Source of the DNA: Ariolimax columbianus
Lineage: Eukaryota > Mollusca > Gastropoda > Stylommatophora > Arionidae
Direction of reading: 5' to 3'
Length of the DNA stretch: 64,000 nucleotides
Assembly (NCBI GenBank): GCA_036924085.1
Contig: JAVGWX010000002.1
Span: forward strand, 52,206,105-52,270,104
The translations under genes and the position numbers were made by a program. The number at the start of each line of letters is the position of its first letter. Positions within the stretch are counted from its first letter, which is position 1. Shown here piece after piece: positions 20,461-32,714 of this stretch. The notes under the pieces are model-generated. The model made no database searches and had not been told where the DNA came from. It saw nothing but the letters and a program-made list of their open reading frames with translations.

Positions 20461-23118
20461 GTTACTCCCGTTGTTCCTCGCCATTTGATGATCCTCCAGT
20501 TGTCCTTCGTAGGTAGTTGGTTACTATTTTCCGTTTTTCTTCTTTTCCTTGGCTAATATATACACATACACAAATATATACACACACACACACACACACA
20601 AATATATATATATAATTTGTGGATGACTTAAAAAGATAATATCGGTAAGATTATATATAAAAAGAGTTTGATGGTATTAGTGATGATCCTCCACCAAACA
20701 TCTATTTCCACTTTTGAGACTTGTGTGGTTATTTAGGTGTCGTTGGTGAGGGTGACTTCAAAAATTAATACTCATACAAAAATATATAAAAGGCGATGAT
20801 GACTCCAACAATGATCTATACAGCTGTTTACAGAATTTGAATACTTATATAGTAGTGACGATGATTCCATAAATTATTGCCTCCTACTGTTGAGGCTGAT
20901 TGCACCTGGAATTAATGGATATGATGTTTCACACTATGCTTTGGGACGATGAGGCTAACGTCTGGTCAGTCAAAACACACTGACCAGACAATGGTATACA
21001 GGGTCAGGGGAGACATACTGACCAAGGCCCTCACCTGACCTCCACGTTGGTCGTCATGGAAACAGGCTGTTGTCGATGATAACAGTCTAGTTAATCAAGG
21101 TGAGGTTCGACGTGATCCCCGTAGTAGTTAGCGACACGCACATGAAGCCAAGCACTAGAAACACCTGGAGGACCCCGGTCCACCCTCATCAGTACGCTCG
21201 GGATGCGAGGAAAGCCACTGCAACCCGCCACTCAATGTCCCTTTCAGGGCGCACAAAAGAGCAACCTATTCATTGTGGGTATTCGCAAACAACCACTTTA
21301 CGCTTTAAGTAAGTGTGCAATCATTACAAAACAGCCTAGATCATATTACCTCAGTGGCCAAGTATTCCGGGGCAGTTTGCCAGGTACATCAGGGCTCCTG
21401 AAACTAATATTTCAGCATGGTTTCACTTACCTTCACAAGCAATGGATACGATGGACGGTGACCTGCAGCCCAGCTCTGGTGGAGCGAGAACTGGCTCGGC
21501 ATTTGTCCCCTTCACCCTTGCTACTCCCAGACGTGATGAGGCGTTGGGTGGTTGGTTATCAAGATAGATATAAAGGGTTTTATTTTTTTTTAAAATTATA
21601 TATATAGCGCAGATCATAGGACTAGATTGGCTGGGCAGTGACCTATTGGGTCGTTCCCTTATAACATTACACGGTCACAAGGGGAGATAGTTCAACATTT
21701 TGTAATGGGTTTGTTAACCTCTCGTGACAAGGTTGTGGAAAGGAGGGGAGGGTGTGTCTGTTCAACAGTTTGTAGCAAACTGTTATGACGGTGGGATTCT
21801 GAAAAATGGGGGGGGGGGGAAGGGGAGTAAAAATGTGACGCCACACAACCAATATTATTATGATCTTCTAATTTCAAGTATTGTCTGCCTGCAACGTTGC
21901 TGTTATTATCTGCTCTTTGCTATCAGTGTCAACTATAGCTGCCAATTTATAAGCTAGATATCATTATACTGGCAATGTTGCTATATGAATGGATGGAACG
22001 TATCCGGAATAAAGGAGCTGGTATTGAACTGCTGATATGGTCATGCTGGAGATCAAATCAATAAGCGATCTGGTATCCGCCAATCGATCGCGTCATTAAT
22101 GGGAACATGGACATGTTTAGGGTGGAATGTCTTGTGTCGATCATTGATCCTCTCTTAGACATTGACTGACAATTTCCAAACTGCAGTATTTGTATATAAA
22201 ACCTGAACTGAGTTGAGAGAGGTATCAGAAGGACACATATAGAACCCTGGTAAGAGCGCATGTTTTTATTCTGTCTGCTGAGAAATTAAATCCTAACCTG
22301 GACACTGTCTGTCGACTAAAGAAAAGATTCCGCCACACCATGCGGCGAATAGGAAATATGGTGTCAAGACAATATATCATTTTGTAAGCCACCGTACTTA
22401 CTGGATGATGGACTCAGCATCACGCCAGCCGCCTTTACTTCCCGGACTCAACCGGTACCCATTTAAGGTTGGGTCGACCCGTGCGCCATTGTCTGGTGAC
22501 TGATGACGGTAACATTTCTCACCACTATAAATATAAATCCCCCGGATTATCCGAGCATTTGGATACACGCAGTACGGATAGAGCTATTTACTTCTCTTGT
22601 TTTCCCCCTGTGTGTAATGTGTTTGTTTATCCGTGTCGTTCAGTACAGTCGACTCTAATAACAAGAAATGGCACGGCAAGCAGTATTTTTTAAAATGGCA
22701 GCCATATCTTTATGGCCTTTATGACCTGTTAAAACGTTCTGACCTTCATTAATGCAGACAAGTCTGTGGTGTAACATGCCGTCTGCGCATCCTCTCTGTG
22801 ACGCAAGTTATGACGACTGAGCGCTTTTGTGAGCATTTATGCCAAGAATGCATCGTTTGAAAGGTGTAAATGTCAGGATAGACTATTGTCTACCATCTCT
22901 GTATGTGTCTCTAACCTGCTTCTTAAAAGACATTTCAGATAGAGGAGCATTTTTTTTTTTTAAGCTGGGAGATGATGTCTCGAACATTTCCCCCCACACA
23001 AGATGTGTCTTCTGTAGGACTATATTTTGTTTTTACTCCATTCGCAGCCTTTTTTGCCTTTATCATCATTCACGTTTTAGTTTCAGCGAGAAATATATAC
23101 ATCAACTGCTTGTCCCTT
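20461..23118. other. no gene seen
   Basis: Contains small CA/TA microsatellites (20565-20615), a G-run near 21810 and a T-run near 22950. Short open frames show no motif I recognise. Confidence 0.45.
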
Positions 23119-23130
23119 TAAAGCAGGTCT

Positions 23131-23480
23131 GGGATCAAGATGCTGAGCAGCGTATGAGCTGCAGTGGTCAGCAACCCATAGCTGACTGCTAGCGTCAGGG
23201 CCAGCGAACCATAGCTGCCAAGACCCTTCTACACCTCCACGTGATCCTGGATAACAGGCTGCAGCAGGGCAGACTGGCTAAGGAGAAGGGATCGAAGAGG
23301 GAATGCTAACCCAGTACTAAAAAATACTTGCTGAAGTCGGATGTGTTGGACCGAAATGTGCAAATATCGCAGTCAAGCTGTAAACTACGACACAACGCAT
23401 TCCGTTCTGTGGACTTCATTCTGTTACTTAAGCCCTTTCAGGGTTTGGTAGCTGGAGATTGAGAACGAACGAAGCCAAGC
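23131..23480 (+). mobile_element. SINE family A, full-length copy with 12-bp TSD
   Basis: TSD TAAAGCAGGTCT at 23119-23130 and 23481-23492 flanks the 350-bp element exactly from GGGATCAAG to the AAGCC-type tail. It confirms the family 5' end and shows that the tail need not be GAA. Confidence 0.92.
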
Positions 23481-23492
23481 TAAAGCAGGTCT

Positions 23493-25180
23493 TAATGTGA
23501 GCATTTCCAGTCACTTTTTACTACATCCTGTAAAAGTTGCCGGGTCCATATTGTTTGTATCCTGGATATCTCTTGGGTGATAGCCTTATTGTTAAGTGTA
23601 TAAAGTTTGCGAACAGTCATTTCCTGTTGACCCCACAGGCTCACGTTTCTGGCTGACGATCAGCGTATTACCATAATCGCGGAACCACCAGATTGGAAAT
23701 CGAGTAGGGCAGTATACCCCAGGTCACGATAGGTTAAACACACGAGTGGTTTCTGGGGTACACAGAAAACAACCACTGTTTCCTTCCATGCATATCGTAA
23801 GAGGCGACTAAATAGGGTTGTAAATGCAGCTGGCGATCTCATCGTGTAAAAACTATTGTTATGATATCGCGCTTCAAATGACCGTTCGTAGATTTTCCTG
23901 AAATCTGGTTTATGGAGCCAAGTAACATGTTGGATCTAAGCTCTGTTCAGGGCTTGATAGCGGAATATTGAGAACGAACACAGAAGAAGAACATGATTGT
24001 ATGACATGCTTGGCAGGTTACAGTGGTCCCACTCTTATCAACATGATCCCATTCAAGTGGTTTATTATTGTATCTTTTTATTGTTTCGTTTATTAGTCTA
24101 TGTCAAGAGAGCCTGGAACGGAATAACCTTGGCGGATATCGACTCCCAAAAATAGCACGGTCAAATGTCATGTCAATATAGCATTATTGTTATGTGCTGA
24201 TGAAGAGTGTCTTATGCTTGAGGACGCTGACGGAGCAAGGCGTCCAGACTGACTTGAACATTTAAGAAATAACAAATTAACCCAAGAAAGTGTGCCTGAC
24301 ATGTTTGTCTATTTGTGGTACCGCATATTGTGTTTCCAACAAACGAGATCTGTTCAGATTATTAAGAAGGGGAAGTAAACAATCAGCCTTCATATATTTG
24401 GATTAACAGAATATGAACAAAACGGAACAGAGGGGAGTAATTGTAATGATACCTTTTGATTCCTCGTTTGTGACATATGAACGTTCGATCAGCAAAGGGA
24501 TAGAGCGCTCGTGTTTCATGTCAAATGTACCTGGTTTAAGCCCCGTTATCGATCTTCTCCATGAAATTTGATACCTGATTTACTATTAGAAAAGGAAAAA
24601 GGCAGAGAGGAAGGGAAGTGGCCGCTCAATCTCTTAAAAACATTAGGCTTAGTCTCTAGCAGTTCATCTCCAGTATCAAATCAGTGTCTGATATGGTCTA
24701 CTTTGTTTCTATGAGCTCTGTCACGAGTTACATACCGTGATTCCCACATTCTCGTCCACCCTCTTGATAATGACTTCTGCTATAAGTATTCATTGGTTGA
24801 ATTATTCCATTGTTTCTGTTAATTTGTGATTTGTTAGATGTTTTCGTTTCTTCTTCGTTGCCGACGAACACCGTGTTTTTTCGTTTCTGTGCAAGTGTAG
24901 TAACTGCCATATTTGTTTTGACTTCTGAGCTTCGTTTCTGTTGCAGCTTTCCTTTATTTTTACTTTGTTGCAAATGCCACGCAGCCAATGTAAACAAGTT
25001 TTGTAAAGCACGGTATACTATTGTGTTGGATATATTAAAACATTATTGCCATATCTATATAAATTATAGATTTTGTTTAGTATTTTATCACACAGAATTG
25101 TTGCAATTGTATTATTTACTTTATAGGAAACTAAGTCATTTAGGTCCAGGACAGGTGTAACTTAATGACTAACACTCAAC
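23493..25180. other. no gene seen; one SINE scrap
   Basis: A 3' scrap of SINE A lies at about 23935-23990 (+ strand, GAGAACGAACACAGAAGAAG). The segment 23690-23850 has a short internal inverted repeat around GTGGTTTCTGGGGTAC. Otherwise nothing. Confidence 0.5.
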
Positions 25181-25184
25181 CATA

Positions 25185-25490
25185 CGTTCAGGTAAGGTGT
25201 AACATTCTAACTAAGACCCATCACCCCAACCATCACCCCACCTCACGTCCAGACTAGCTGTACGATACGGACTAAGACCACCTCACGTTCAGGTTAAGGG
25301 AAACATTCGGACCAAGACTCCACCTCACGTCCAGACTAGCTGTACAATACCAACCATCACCCCACCTCATGGCCAGACTAGCTGTACGAAACGGACCAAG
25401 ACCCCCCACCTCATGGCCAGACTAGCTGTACGATACGGACCAAGACTCTGCCTCACGTCCAGACTAGCTGTACGATACGGACCAAGACTT
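25185..25490. repeat. about 40-bp tandem repeat
   Basis: Diverged units built from CCAGACTAGCTGTACGATAC and GGACCAAGACCCCACCTCA, about six copies with indels. Confidence 0.85.
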
Positions 25491-25799
25491 CCCCAAACGT
25501 CCATATAGTGCACCTCGAGTCAGTCTGCGTTACAGCAGCCTCGTCATCGAGTTAGAGAGTGTGAATGTTATCCCTCTGGTGGAGAATCTGTCGAGAAGCT
25601 AAGAATTGCACTACATCCATAAGTGCCCAAGCACACCTTCGGTAACCTCATAATTAAAAAGGTGCATTCAACTCTTTACTAGGTAAAATTGATAAATTTG
25701 CTTATACCGTCTGAAGGCAATGGTTAATTGGCTTAAACGACATGAAGGGAATGGTAAATTGGACTAGACCACCTGAAGGGAATGGTAAATTGTCTTAGA

Positions 25800-26160
25800 C
25801 ACATCCGCAGAGACATTTCGTTTGTTATTCCATCTTTCCTTTTTTATGGTTCTCAGTGCCACTAATATTTCATCCATTGTCTTTTGTTCATCAACGATGG
25901 TATGGGGGTTTTGTTTGGTCTCTTTCTAACGTCAACGTGGTTTCCACTAGCATGGTGTTCTATAAGTTCAGTTGCAGCTTGTTTTCCTGTTGACAAATGT
26001 TTACCCTGCCTGATTGTAATTTTATTGGCGTAGTATTCTTGGCTGTTGATCGTTTCAGTTAGTTTCCAAAGTTTTGTTTCCCTCACTATCTAGATTGAGA
26101 TTCTGTTTTAAAAAAATTGTTCTTCAAGTTTCCAAATGTCTTGTATCTAATCTAAAGTGT
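25800..26160 (-). pseudogene. I-like LINE fragment, linker region
   Basis: On the minus strand, TKLWKLTETIN, NKITIRQGKHLSTGKQAA and HHASGNHVDV match NKLWKLVRAMN, NKQITIKQGENLITGKKAA and HYARANHIEV of the intact LINE. A short stretch toward 25800 matches the region just before the RT domain (GITNEM). It is a third dispersed copy of the family, truncated at both ends with frameshifts. Confidence 0.85.
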
Positions 26161-26229
26161 TTATATATATTGCGGTTATGTAAGGATCAGCATTGGAAAG
26201 GCAAGAGGGGCATTCCTGAAACTAAACAT

Positions 26230-26700
26230 GGAGATCCAGAGAAATCAAGATTCACACCAAAAATTAAAATATTCAACGCCAGTGTCAAGTCGGTGGTGCG
26301 GTACGGGGCAGGGACATAAACAACGACCAAAGTTCTACAACAAAGACTCCAGTCCTTCATTAACAGATGCCAACGAAATATAATGGGCATAAAGTGGCAG
26401 GACATGGTGAGTAATTAAGAATTATGGGAAAGGAGCCAACAACAGCCATTGGAACAACACATTAAGCTAATAAATGGGGCTGGATAGGACATATGCTGAG
26501 GAAGGCACATTGGCAGACAGGCTCTTACATGGATCCTCAAGGGAAGAGAGAGAGCGATGGACCCAACAAATACGGAGAGAAGAGAATGTGAGAAGGAACT
26601 AAAATGATAAAATGACACCTGGAGAAAGGCAGAAAGCGCAGCCCAGGTCTGTTCACGCTGGCAAGATGTTGTTGATGGTCTATGTACCGAGAGGAGCGAC
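26230..26700 (+). pseudogene. RTE-like LINE C-terminal fragment
   Basis: Broken frames read KIKIFNASVKSVVRYG, LQSFINRCQRNIMGIKWQD, ELWERSQQQPLEQHIK, KWGWIGHMLRKAHW, then a decayed glycine-lysine-arginine block and WQDVVDGLCTERSDE. This is the C-terminal domain following RT in a non-LTR element. Several stops. It is a different subfamily from the copy at 18030. Confidence 0.78.
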
Positions 26701-26949
26701 GAGCTTTGATTGACATATCTTGTAGTAATTTCTTTGAGAAGTGTGATGTCTTGAATTGACTATTATTTCTCTACCAAGTTTCTGGCATCTGATGTGCTTT
26801 TGTAGTTCTTTGGCGTGTACCACCTGAAAGCAATGAAGCAATGATACATCGGCTCGGACACTTTTCTCCTGTATCAAGAGATAAAGTTAAAGAAATTACA
26901 CATAAAAACCAAAAATTCAGAAATAATTTGGTTTAAACCACCTTCTGCA

Positions 26950-28740
26950 AAACACACACACACATAATAGCTGTCCATGGTTGTAGATGAGGACCGCCGA
27001 CATCATCCGGTGTGGGTGCGCATGTGGCTGAACAGGCCAATGCGGGAACGAAAACATCTGCTGCATAACGGGCACACGAGGTCTGTAGAAGGTGATGGTA
27101 TTTCCGCTGCTCGTGATTTCCGGGTCTAGCGCCTGCTCTGGGCTTTCACAACATGGTGGTCTTCGCTGGAAGCTACATCCGCTTTGACTGCGCTTCTCCA
27201 GTCAGATCTGTTTTGCGCAAGACATTCCCAGGTGTCGACATCTATCTGACAACCTTTCAGTGAGTTCCTCAGACCGTCTTTAAAGCATTTCTTTAGGCAC
27301 CCTCTCTCGCGCCGTTATCTCTCAGCTCGCCGCAGAGAAGCTTATTTGGGAGCCGGTCGTCTGACATACGGACTAGGTGTCCGGCCCATCCTAGTCGTGC
27401 TTTTTCTATCAGTGCATAGATGCTGGGCATGTCAGCCCTTGAGAGAACCTCGATGTCAGTGACACGATCTTGCCATCGGATGTGAAATATTCGCCTCGGG
27501 CAACTTGTAGTCTCTAGTTTTGTGTACGGCATGCCTTGTGCTGGTTGGTACATGACCTCTGTTTTCTTGGCAGGTATGGTCAGGCCAAAATTTTTGCATG
27601 AGAACCGGTCCTTTCCAACCTGCATGATCAGTTATGAGTTGCTGATCATAGCGCAGTCGTCAGCAAACACAAGTTCTCTGATTATGTCGCCAGCCACTTT
27701 GGTTTTGGCCTTTATTCTTCTGGGATTGAGTAGCTTGCCATCCGTGCGGTACTTTATGGGTATGCCAAGCTCCAGTGATCTGAAGGCGTCTGTCATCGTG
27801 GCCGCGAACATCATGCTGAACAGGGTCGGGGCGAGTATACATCCTTGTTTTGCTCCTTTTGATACTTGAGAAAATTTTTAGAGATGGAAAGTGGCGATAT
27901 TCCACGATGATTGTCGCATTCCTGCCGGTTGCCTTTTCTCTTGTATATGTAACGTATATGAGACGCCCTTTAGATCCTGCGGAATTACTCATTCAGTCCA
28001 CATGTGGCATAAAAGTTCAATGATCCTTCTGGTGAGGGGTGGGCCAGTTGTCTTATATATCTCTGCTGGTATTGCATCCGCTGTTGGAGCTTTTCCTGTA
28101 GATAGTGCACTGATTGCCCTGTCGACTTCCTCCTCAGTGATGAGTTCATCCAGCGGCAGGTTCAGTTCCACCTGCGGCACTCGCTGGGTGGCCTCCTCAT
28201 TTATGGACGACGGGTGGTTTAGTATTTCGCAAAAATTGTCCTCCCATCTGTCTAGGATCTGAACCGTATCTGTTGGCAGTGCTACATCCGCACTGCGATC
28301 TGGAGTGTTACCATAGGGCTGCGTAGAGAGCTTTCAGTGCCTCGTAAAACCGTTTGGTGCCATTACGATCCGCGAACATCTCAATTTCGTCAGCTCTTTT
28401 GCTGAGCCAGGAGTCTTGCATCTCTTTAAGCCTGATCTGGACAACTTTGCGAGTAGTATTAAAAGCCGGTTTTGCTGCCGGAGATGGTGTGTCCCTTTGG
28501 TATTTTCTATGCGCTTCATGTTTTGCATCGAGAAGGCCCTGTATTTCTAGATCGTTCTCATCAAACCAGTCCTTATGCTTGCGCATGAGTAGGCTAATGT
28601 GTTTAACTGCTGTATTGTATAAGGTGCTTCGATGTCGTTCTTTACAAAACGAAGATCAGATAGTCTGCCCTTAAGCTCTTTCTGGAAGCCGCCTTTCTTG
28701 AGTTCGTATTTCAGCTGAGCGACATTTAGCCTCCTCGGTG
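26950..28740 (-). pseudogene. RTE-like LINE with C-terminal zinc finger, internally deleted
   Basis: Minus-strand blocks in order: KDWFDENDLEIQGLLDAKHE (linker after the endonuclease), PQVELNLPLDELITEEEVDR and GKAPTADAIPAEIYK (start of RT), NHRGISPLSI, then SKGAKQGCILAPTLFS and FADDCA. Next come RWQDRVTDIEVLSRADMPSI and GWAGHLVRMSDDRLP. A terminal C2H2 finger (CPLCSRCFRSRIGLF, then HMRTH) lies at about 27007-27083. About 100 residues are missing between NHRGISPLSI and SKGAKQG, which removes the first catalytic Asp block of RT. A second deletion follows FADDCA. Frameshifts are also present. The clade is inferred from motif order. Confidence 0.87.
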
Positions 28741-28751
28741 GTTTCTTTCTA

Positions 28752-28801
28752 CAGACACACACACACACATACGCACGCACGCACGCACGCACTCACGCAC
28801 G
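28752..28801. repeat. (CA)n/(CGCA)n microsatellite
   Basis: CA dinucleotides passing into CGCA/CACG tetramers. Confidence 0.9.
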
Positions 28802-29050
28802 TTTTGTTCTTCTTCATCGTACGCTGTTTACAGCGATATTTACGTTGCACTGTTTTATTTTGTTAAGCCTGTGGCTCAGTGCATCCGATTTCAAAAGGCG
28901 TTTCTGTAGGGATGCCCTCCTTAGCCTTTGGCTGTCCCCAGCCTATCTGCAAGGCAGCAGTTGTTTTTGGTCAGAGTTGTCTCTCTTAGGGAAGTTGTCT
29001 TGCAGGATTAACGAGTCTTCCCCACTCGTGTCTATAGGGTTTGGCAATCA
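28802..29050 (-). mobile_element. divergent SINE A relative
   Basis: On the + strand it contains CTGTTTACAGCGATATTT, GTGCATCCGATTTCAAAAGG and TTAGCCTTTGGCTGTCCCCA. The last block also occurs at 46748-46767. Order and spacing follow minus-strand SINE A. Confidence 0.6.
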
Positions 29051-29354
29051 CATGATATACTATGTACTACTTTGTACTATCCCGGAAGACAGGCAGTCCA
29101 GTGTGACTGTGTCTCAGGATCGTCACGTCCTGCCACAGACGAAGCATATGCATGTGAGTGAGGTATCTCTTTGCTCCCTTTATTTTCTTGGCTCATCTGC
29201 AGTGATGGCACGCCTAGCATTCCCCGCAACCTGGGACGTTGTCACAATAGGGCAGAGGTGCAATGTTCGCTGGACTGCATCTCTTCTGCGTCCATTGGGA
29301 TGGCTCATAGCAGACAGAGGTAAAGAGCGAGGCAGGTGTGCATTTGGCCAGGTG

Positions 29355-29525
29355 CATTTCTGCGGCTCGACCGGGCCGGGCTGAGACGCGGTGCTGAGAT
29401 TTAGGGCGGGATTCTGGTTAGAGGCGTTCGGCCGTTGTCCCTCAGGTGGTAGCTTTGCACCATTGGCTTATCAGCCAAGCACGTGGACCAAATGTCAGCG
29501 ACCTGCGATTCCTCTCGAAGGCGTG
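29355..29525 (-). pseudogene. 28S rRNA 3'-end fragment, copy A
   Basis: Read on the minus strand: AGGAATCGCAGGTC, GACATTTGGTCCACGTGC, TTGGCTGATAAGCCAATGGT, then CAGAATCCCGCCCTAAATCT. This is the conserved stretch shortly before the 28S 3' end. It stops near a GGCCCGGTCGAGC block. Many conserved positions are altered. Confidence 0.85.
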
Positions 29526-29576
29526 CATTTATCCAGGGGACAAGCCTGGTAATGACACGGAGATGTTGTTCGCCTG

Positions 29577-30085
29577 GTGTGCGGACATATCTCATGATCA
29601 AGGGGTTGCGTCTCAACAGTTCGCAGTGAGGTGGCTGCTCTACTGCTTACGACACCCCGACCGAGTACTAAGTCTTCTACTAGTGGTTTCACACCTCATC
29701 GCCGTATGGGGTGAATATCGGGCAGCTTCCCGCCCGCTTTGATCGGCGGACGGCAGAGACCTCTTTCTGCTGCTCGACCGGGTCGGGCTGGGACACGAGC
29801 CCCACGTCCCAAATCTATCGTAGCCTCCCATCGCAGTGGTGCTGAGATTTAGGGCGGGATTCCGGCTTAAAGGCGTTCGCCCGTAATCCCTCCTATTGTA
29901 GCCTCGCGTCGTTGGCTTATCAGCCTAGCATGTGCACCAAATGTCTGCGATTTGCGATTTCTCTCGCGTTCAGCAGGACTACCGTAGCAACGCCCTGTTA
30001 TTAGTAAGGTAAAACTGACCTGTCATCCGAGGGTCTAATACCAGCACCCGTTCACTATTAGACCCAACGAATCATTAGAGGGCTT
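29577..30085 (-). pseudogene. 28S rRNA 3'-end fragment, copy B, reaching the 3' terminus
   Basis: In sense orientation it starts with a decayed TAATAGTGAACGGGTGCTGG, passes GACAGGTCAGTTTTACC, GTAGTCCTGCTGAACGCGAG, GACATTTGGTGCACATGC and GGAATCCCGCCCTAAATCTC. It then continues to the true 28S terminus block TCGGGGTGTCGTAAGCAGTA, AGAGCAGCCACCTCACTGCG and a CCCCTTGATCA end near 29590. It is the most complete of the three fragments. Confidence 0.88.
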
Positions 30086-30089
30086 TTAA

Positions 30090-30255
30090 GTCAGTCAATG
30101 ACCAAGTGTCTGGAACCTGCGATTTCTGTAGGGTTAAGCAGGGTTGCCGTAGCAGACGCTCTTTCATTAGGAGGGTACAACTGACCTGTCTTCCGTGGGT
30201 CATATTCCAGCACATGTTCCCTATTAGACCCAACGAGAGTGCTCTCAGTCTGTCA
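30090..30255 (-). pseudogene. 28S rRNA 3'-end fragment, copy C
   Basis: Sense orientation: TAATAGGGAACATGTGCTGG, GACAGGTCAGTTGTACCC, then TCGCAGGTTCCAGACACTTG. The same segment as the start of copy B. It is directly joined to the truncated 18S at its 5' side. Confidence 0.83.
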
Positions 30256-30273
30256 GTCACTTTACAGTGTTGG

Positions 30274-30296
30274 CGTGTTGAGTCAAATTAAGCCGC

Positions 30297-30345
<49 letters not shown>

Positions 30346-31500
30346 TTTGCAACCATACTTCCCCCGGAACCCAAATATTTTGGTTTCCCGGAAGCTGCCC
30401 GCAGAATCATCGAAGCAACTCCTGCGGATCGCTTGTCGGCATCGTTTATGGTCAGAACTACGACTGTATCTGATCGTCTTCGCCCCTCTGACTTTCGTTC
30501 TTGATTAATGAAAACATTCTTTCGCAGTAGCAAGTCATGCGGCGATCCAAGAGTTTCACCTCTAACGCCGCAATACGAATGCCCCCGTTTGTCCCTGTTA
30601 ATCATAACCTCCAATTCCGAAAACCAACAAAATAGAACCGAGGTCCTATTCCATTATTCCATGCACCATTATTCAGGCGGTCGAGGCCTGCTTTGAACAC
30701 TCTAATTTTTTCAAAGTAAACGCGCCGGCCACCCGGGACGCTCAGCAAAGAGCACCCGCGGGAGAGAGCCGGCAGAAGGTAGGGCAGGAGACAACGGGCA
30801 GTGAACCGGCGCGAGCCAGACCGCCCGCCTGCGCCTGAGATCCAACTACGAGCTTTTTAACTGCAACAACTTTAATATACGCTATTGAAGCTGGAATTAC
30901 CGCGGCTGCTGGCACCAGACTTGCCCTCCAATAGATCCTCGTTAAAGGGTTTAAAGTGTGCTCATTCCAATTACGGGGCCTCGAAATAGTCCCGTATTGT
31001 TATTTTTCGTCACTACCTCCCCGTGCCGGGAGTGGGTAAGTATCGCGCCTGCTGCCTTCCTTGGATGTGGTAGCCGTTTCTCATGCTCCCTCTCCGGAAT
31101 CAAACCCTGATTCCCCGTTACCCGTTACAAACATGGTAGGCATGCCACGTACCATCGACATTTGATAGGGCAGACATTTGAAAGATGCGTCGCCGGCACA
31201 TGAGGCCATGCGATCAGCACAAAGTTATCCAGAGTCACCAGTGGGGACACCGCAACCCCGCGAGGGGAAACGAATATTGGTTTTGAACTAATAAAAGAGC
31301 TCTTTCCACGAGGGTCGGAGCTTGGTAAGCATGTATTAGCTCTAGAATTGCCACAGTTATCCAAGTAGGATCGTGTCATCTAAGGAACATCGACTGAATT
31401 AATGAGCCATTCGCGGTTTCACCGTGAGACAGTGCGAACTTAGACATGCATTGCTTAATCTTTGAGACAAGCATATGACTACTGGCAGGATCAACCAGAT
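30274..31500 (-). pseudogene. 18S rRNA pseudogene, 5' two-thirds
   Basis: In sense orientation it starts ATCTGGTTGATCCTGCCAGT at 31500 and is collinear with animal 18S for 1227 nt, through GCCAGCAGCCGCGGTAATTC and GGAATTGACGGAAGGGCACC, ending at TTGACTCAACACG; a full gene is about 1.8 kb. It is not functional. Conserved positions are changed (AAGCAATGCATG for the universal AAGCCATGCATG; ATTCCAGCTT for ATTCCAGCTC). About 11 nt of the conserved GCATTTGCCAAGAATG block are missing near 30520. Past the break a 15-20 nt gap leads into a short TACAGTGTT-like remnant and then 28S fragment C. Confidence 0.92.
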
Positions 31501-31960
31501 ATCTGTCGGAGACGTACGAACGACACACACCGGTCGGCGGAGGACGGATGTGTAAAAAGCCTCACTAGGACGGCCGCAGGGACCGACTGACGGACGAACG
31601 GTTGTTCCGTCCCTCACTCCGTCAACCTAAGACCGCCTGACAGGGGCCCGTACACACACCAGACGACCGACCGACCGGGCTCGCTCGGGGAGGGATGGCA
31701 GCGCTCTGTGCAGAACGAATCCCAACGGCCCCGGCGATGAATTTCACAGAGACTGGAGACGATTTTTGCCTGCCGGCCTGCCCTTCTCCCTAGAGTTGGT
31801 CAGGCGAGGACAGGGCCTTTAGGCAGGATTCCTGCTTTCCATTTGCCGGTCACAAGCTCTTTGCGAGAGTCCAGCGAGACGAACTGTCGAGGTCTGCTAT
31901 AAGCCTTAGAAAAACGTTTTGTTCGAGAGGCCTTTAGACCCCAGGCTGAGAACCACTTAT
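31501..31960 (-). other. probable 5' external transcribed spacer remnant
   Basis: GC-rich sequence with CGAC/CCGA-rich clusters, immediately 5' of the 18S start in sense orientation and ending where the composition returns to AT-rich background. The assignment rests on position and composition only. Confidence 0.45.
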
Positions 31961-32700
31961 TCTATCGTCTTTTTATATGCAAACACGGAGACTATGGAAT
32001 ACATTTATACTGGAATACACTCGTTGTTCGCTCTACTGGGATATGCGCCGTTTAAGAACCTGTATTTTTACACATTTCATCCAAATTCAGCAGCTAATTT
32101 TTACTATAAAAAGCTCAATTGACAAAATAAGATTTATTGTAAATACTTTTTTAAGCCATTTTTTTCATTTACTTGGAGTTTTATCTTTGATACTCAATAA
32201 ATTAGCAGCTGGTCCAGTGTCTTGAGTGTCATTCGTCTGACCCCAAATATGTGTGTTCAAAACTTCTATAAGAAAAACGTTTTTGTTCATATCGGAGATA
32301 ACATAAAAACCTAGCCTGTATATTACCAGAGGACTGAAGAAGCAAGCAGCCTTTATTCCTCAACAAACAAACAAACAAAAATATTCCCCGTGGACTTTTG
32401 CAATGGGAATAAACACGGGAATTATTTTTTACTCCATTTATATACAGGTGTATAATTTACCATTTCTGGGATCTGGGGATTTCCCACATCATATCAACTA
32501 TCTCACCCCAAGTCGACACTCTGCCAGTCCAGAAAAATACTTTCCCTGTAAAAGAAACATCACGCATAATTTTCTCGTTTATCAAAACTTCAAAAGGAAC
32601 TTAACCCTGGCTTACTCTTCCATCCTTTTGCTAACTGGAACTCGTCTAAATTTAATTGGTTGATTTTGTTTTTAAATACTTGACAACGCAAATATTTGCT
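31961..32700. other. no gene seen
   Basis: AT-rich. No recognised element. Confidence 0.45.
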
Positions 32701-32714
32701 TGAACTTCTTATTC

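Noticed and set aside
28845..29384. 179-codon frame
   Set aside because: Overlaps a divergent SINE and the antisense of a 28S fragment. No domain.
30274..31500. Functional 18S rRNA gene
   Set aside because: Truncated at about 1.2 kb, with a deletion and substitutions in universally conserved positions.
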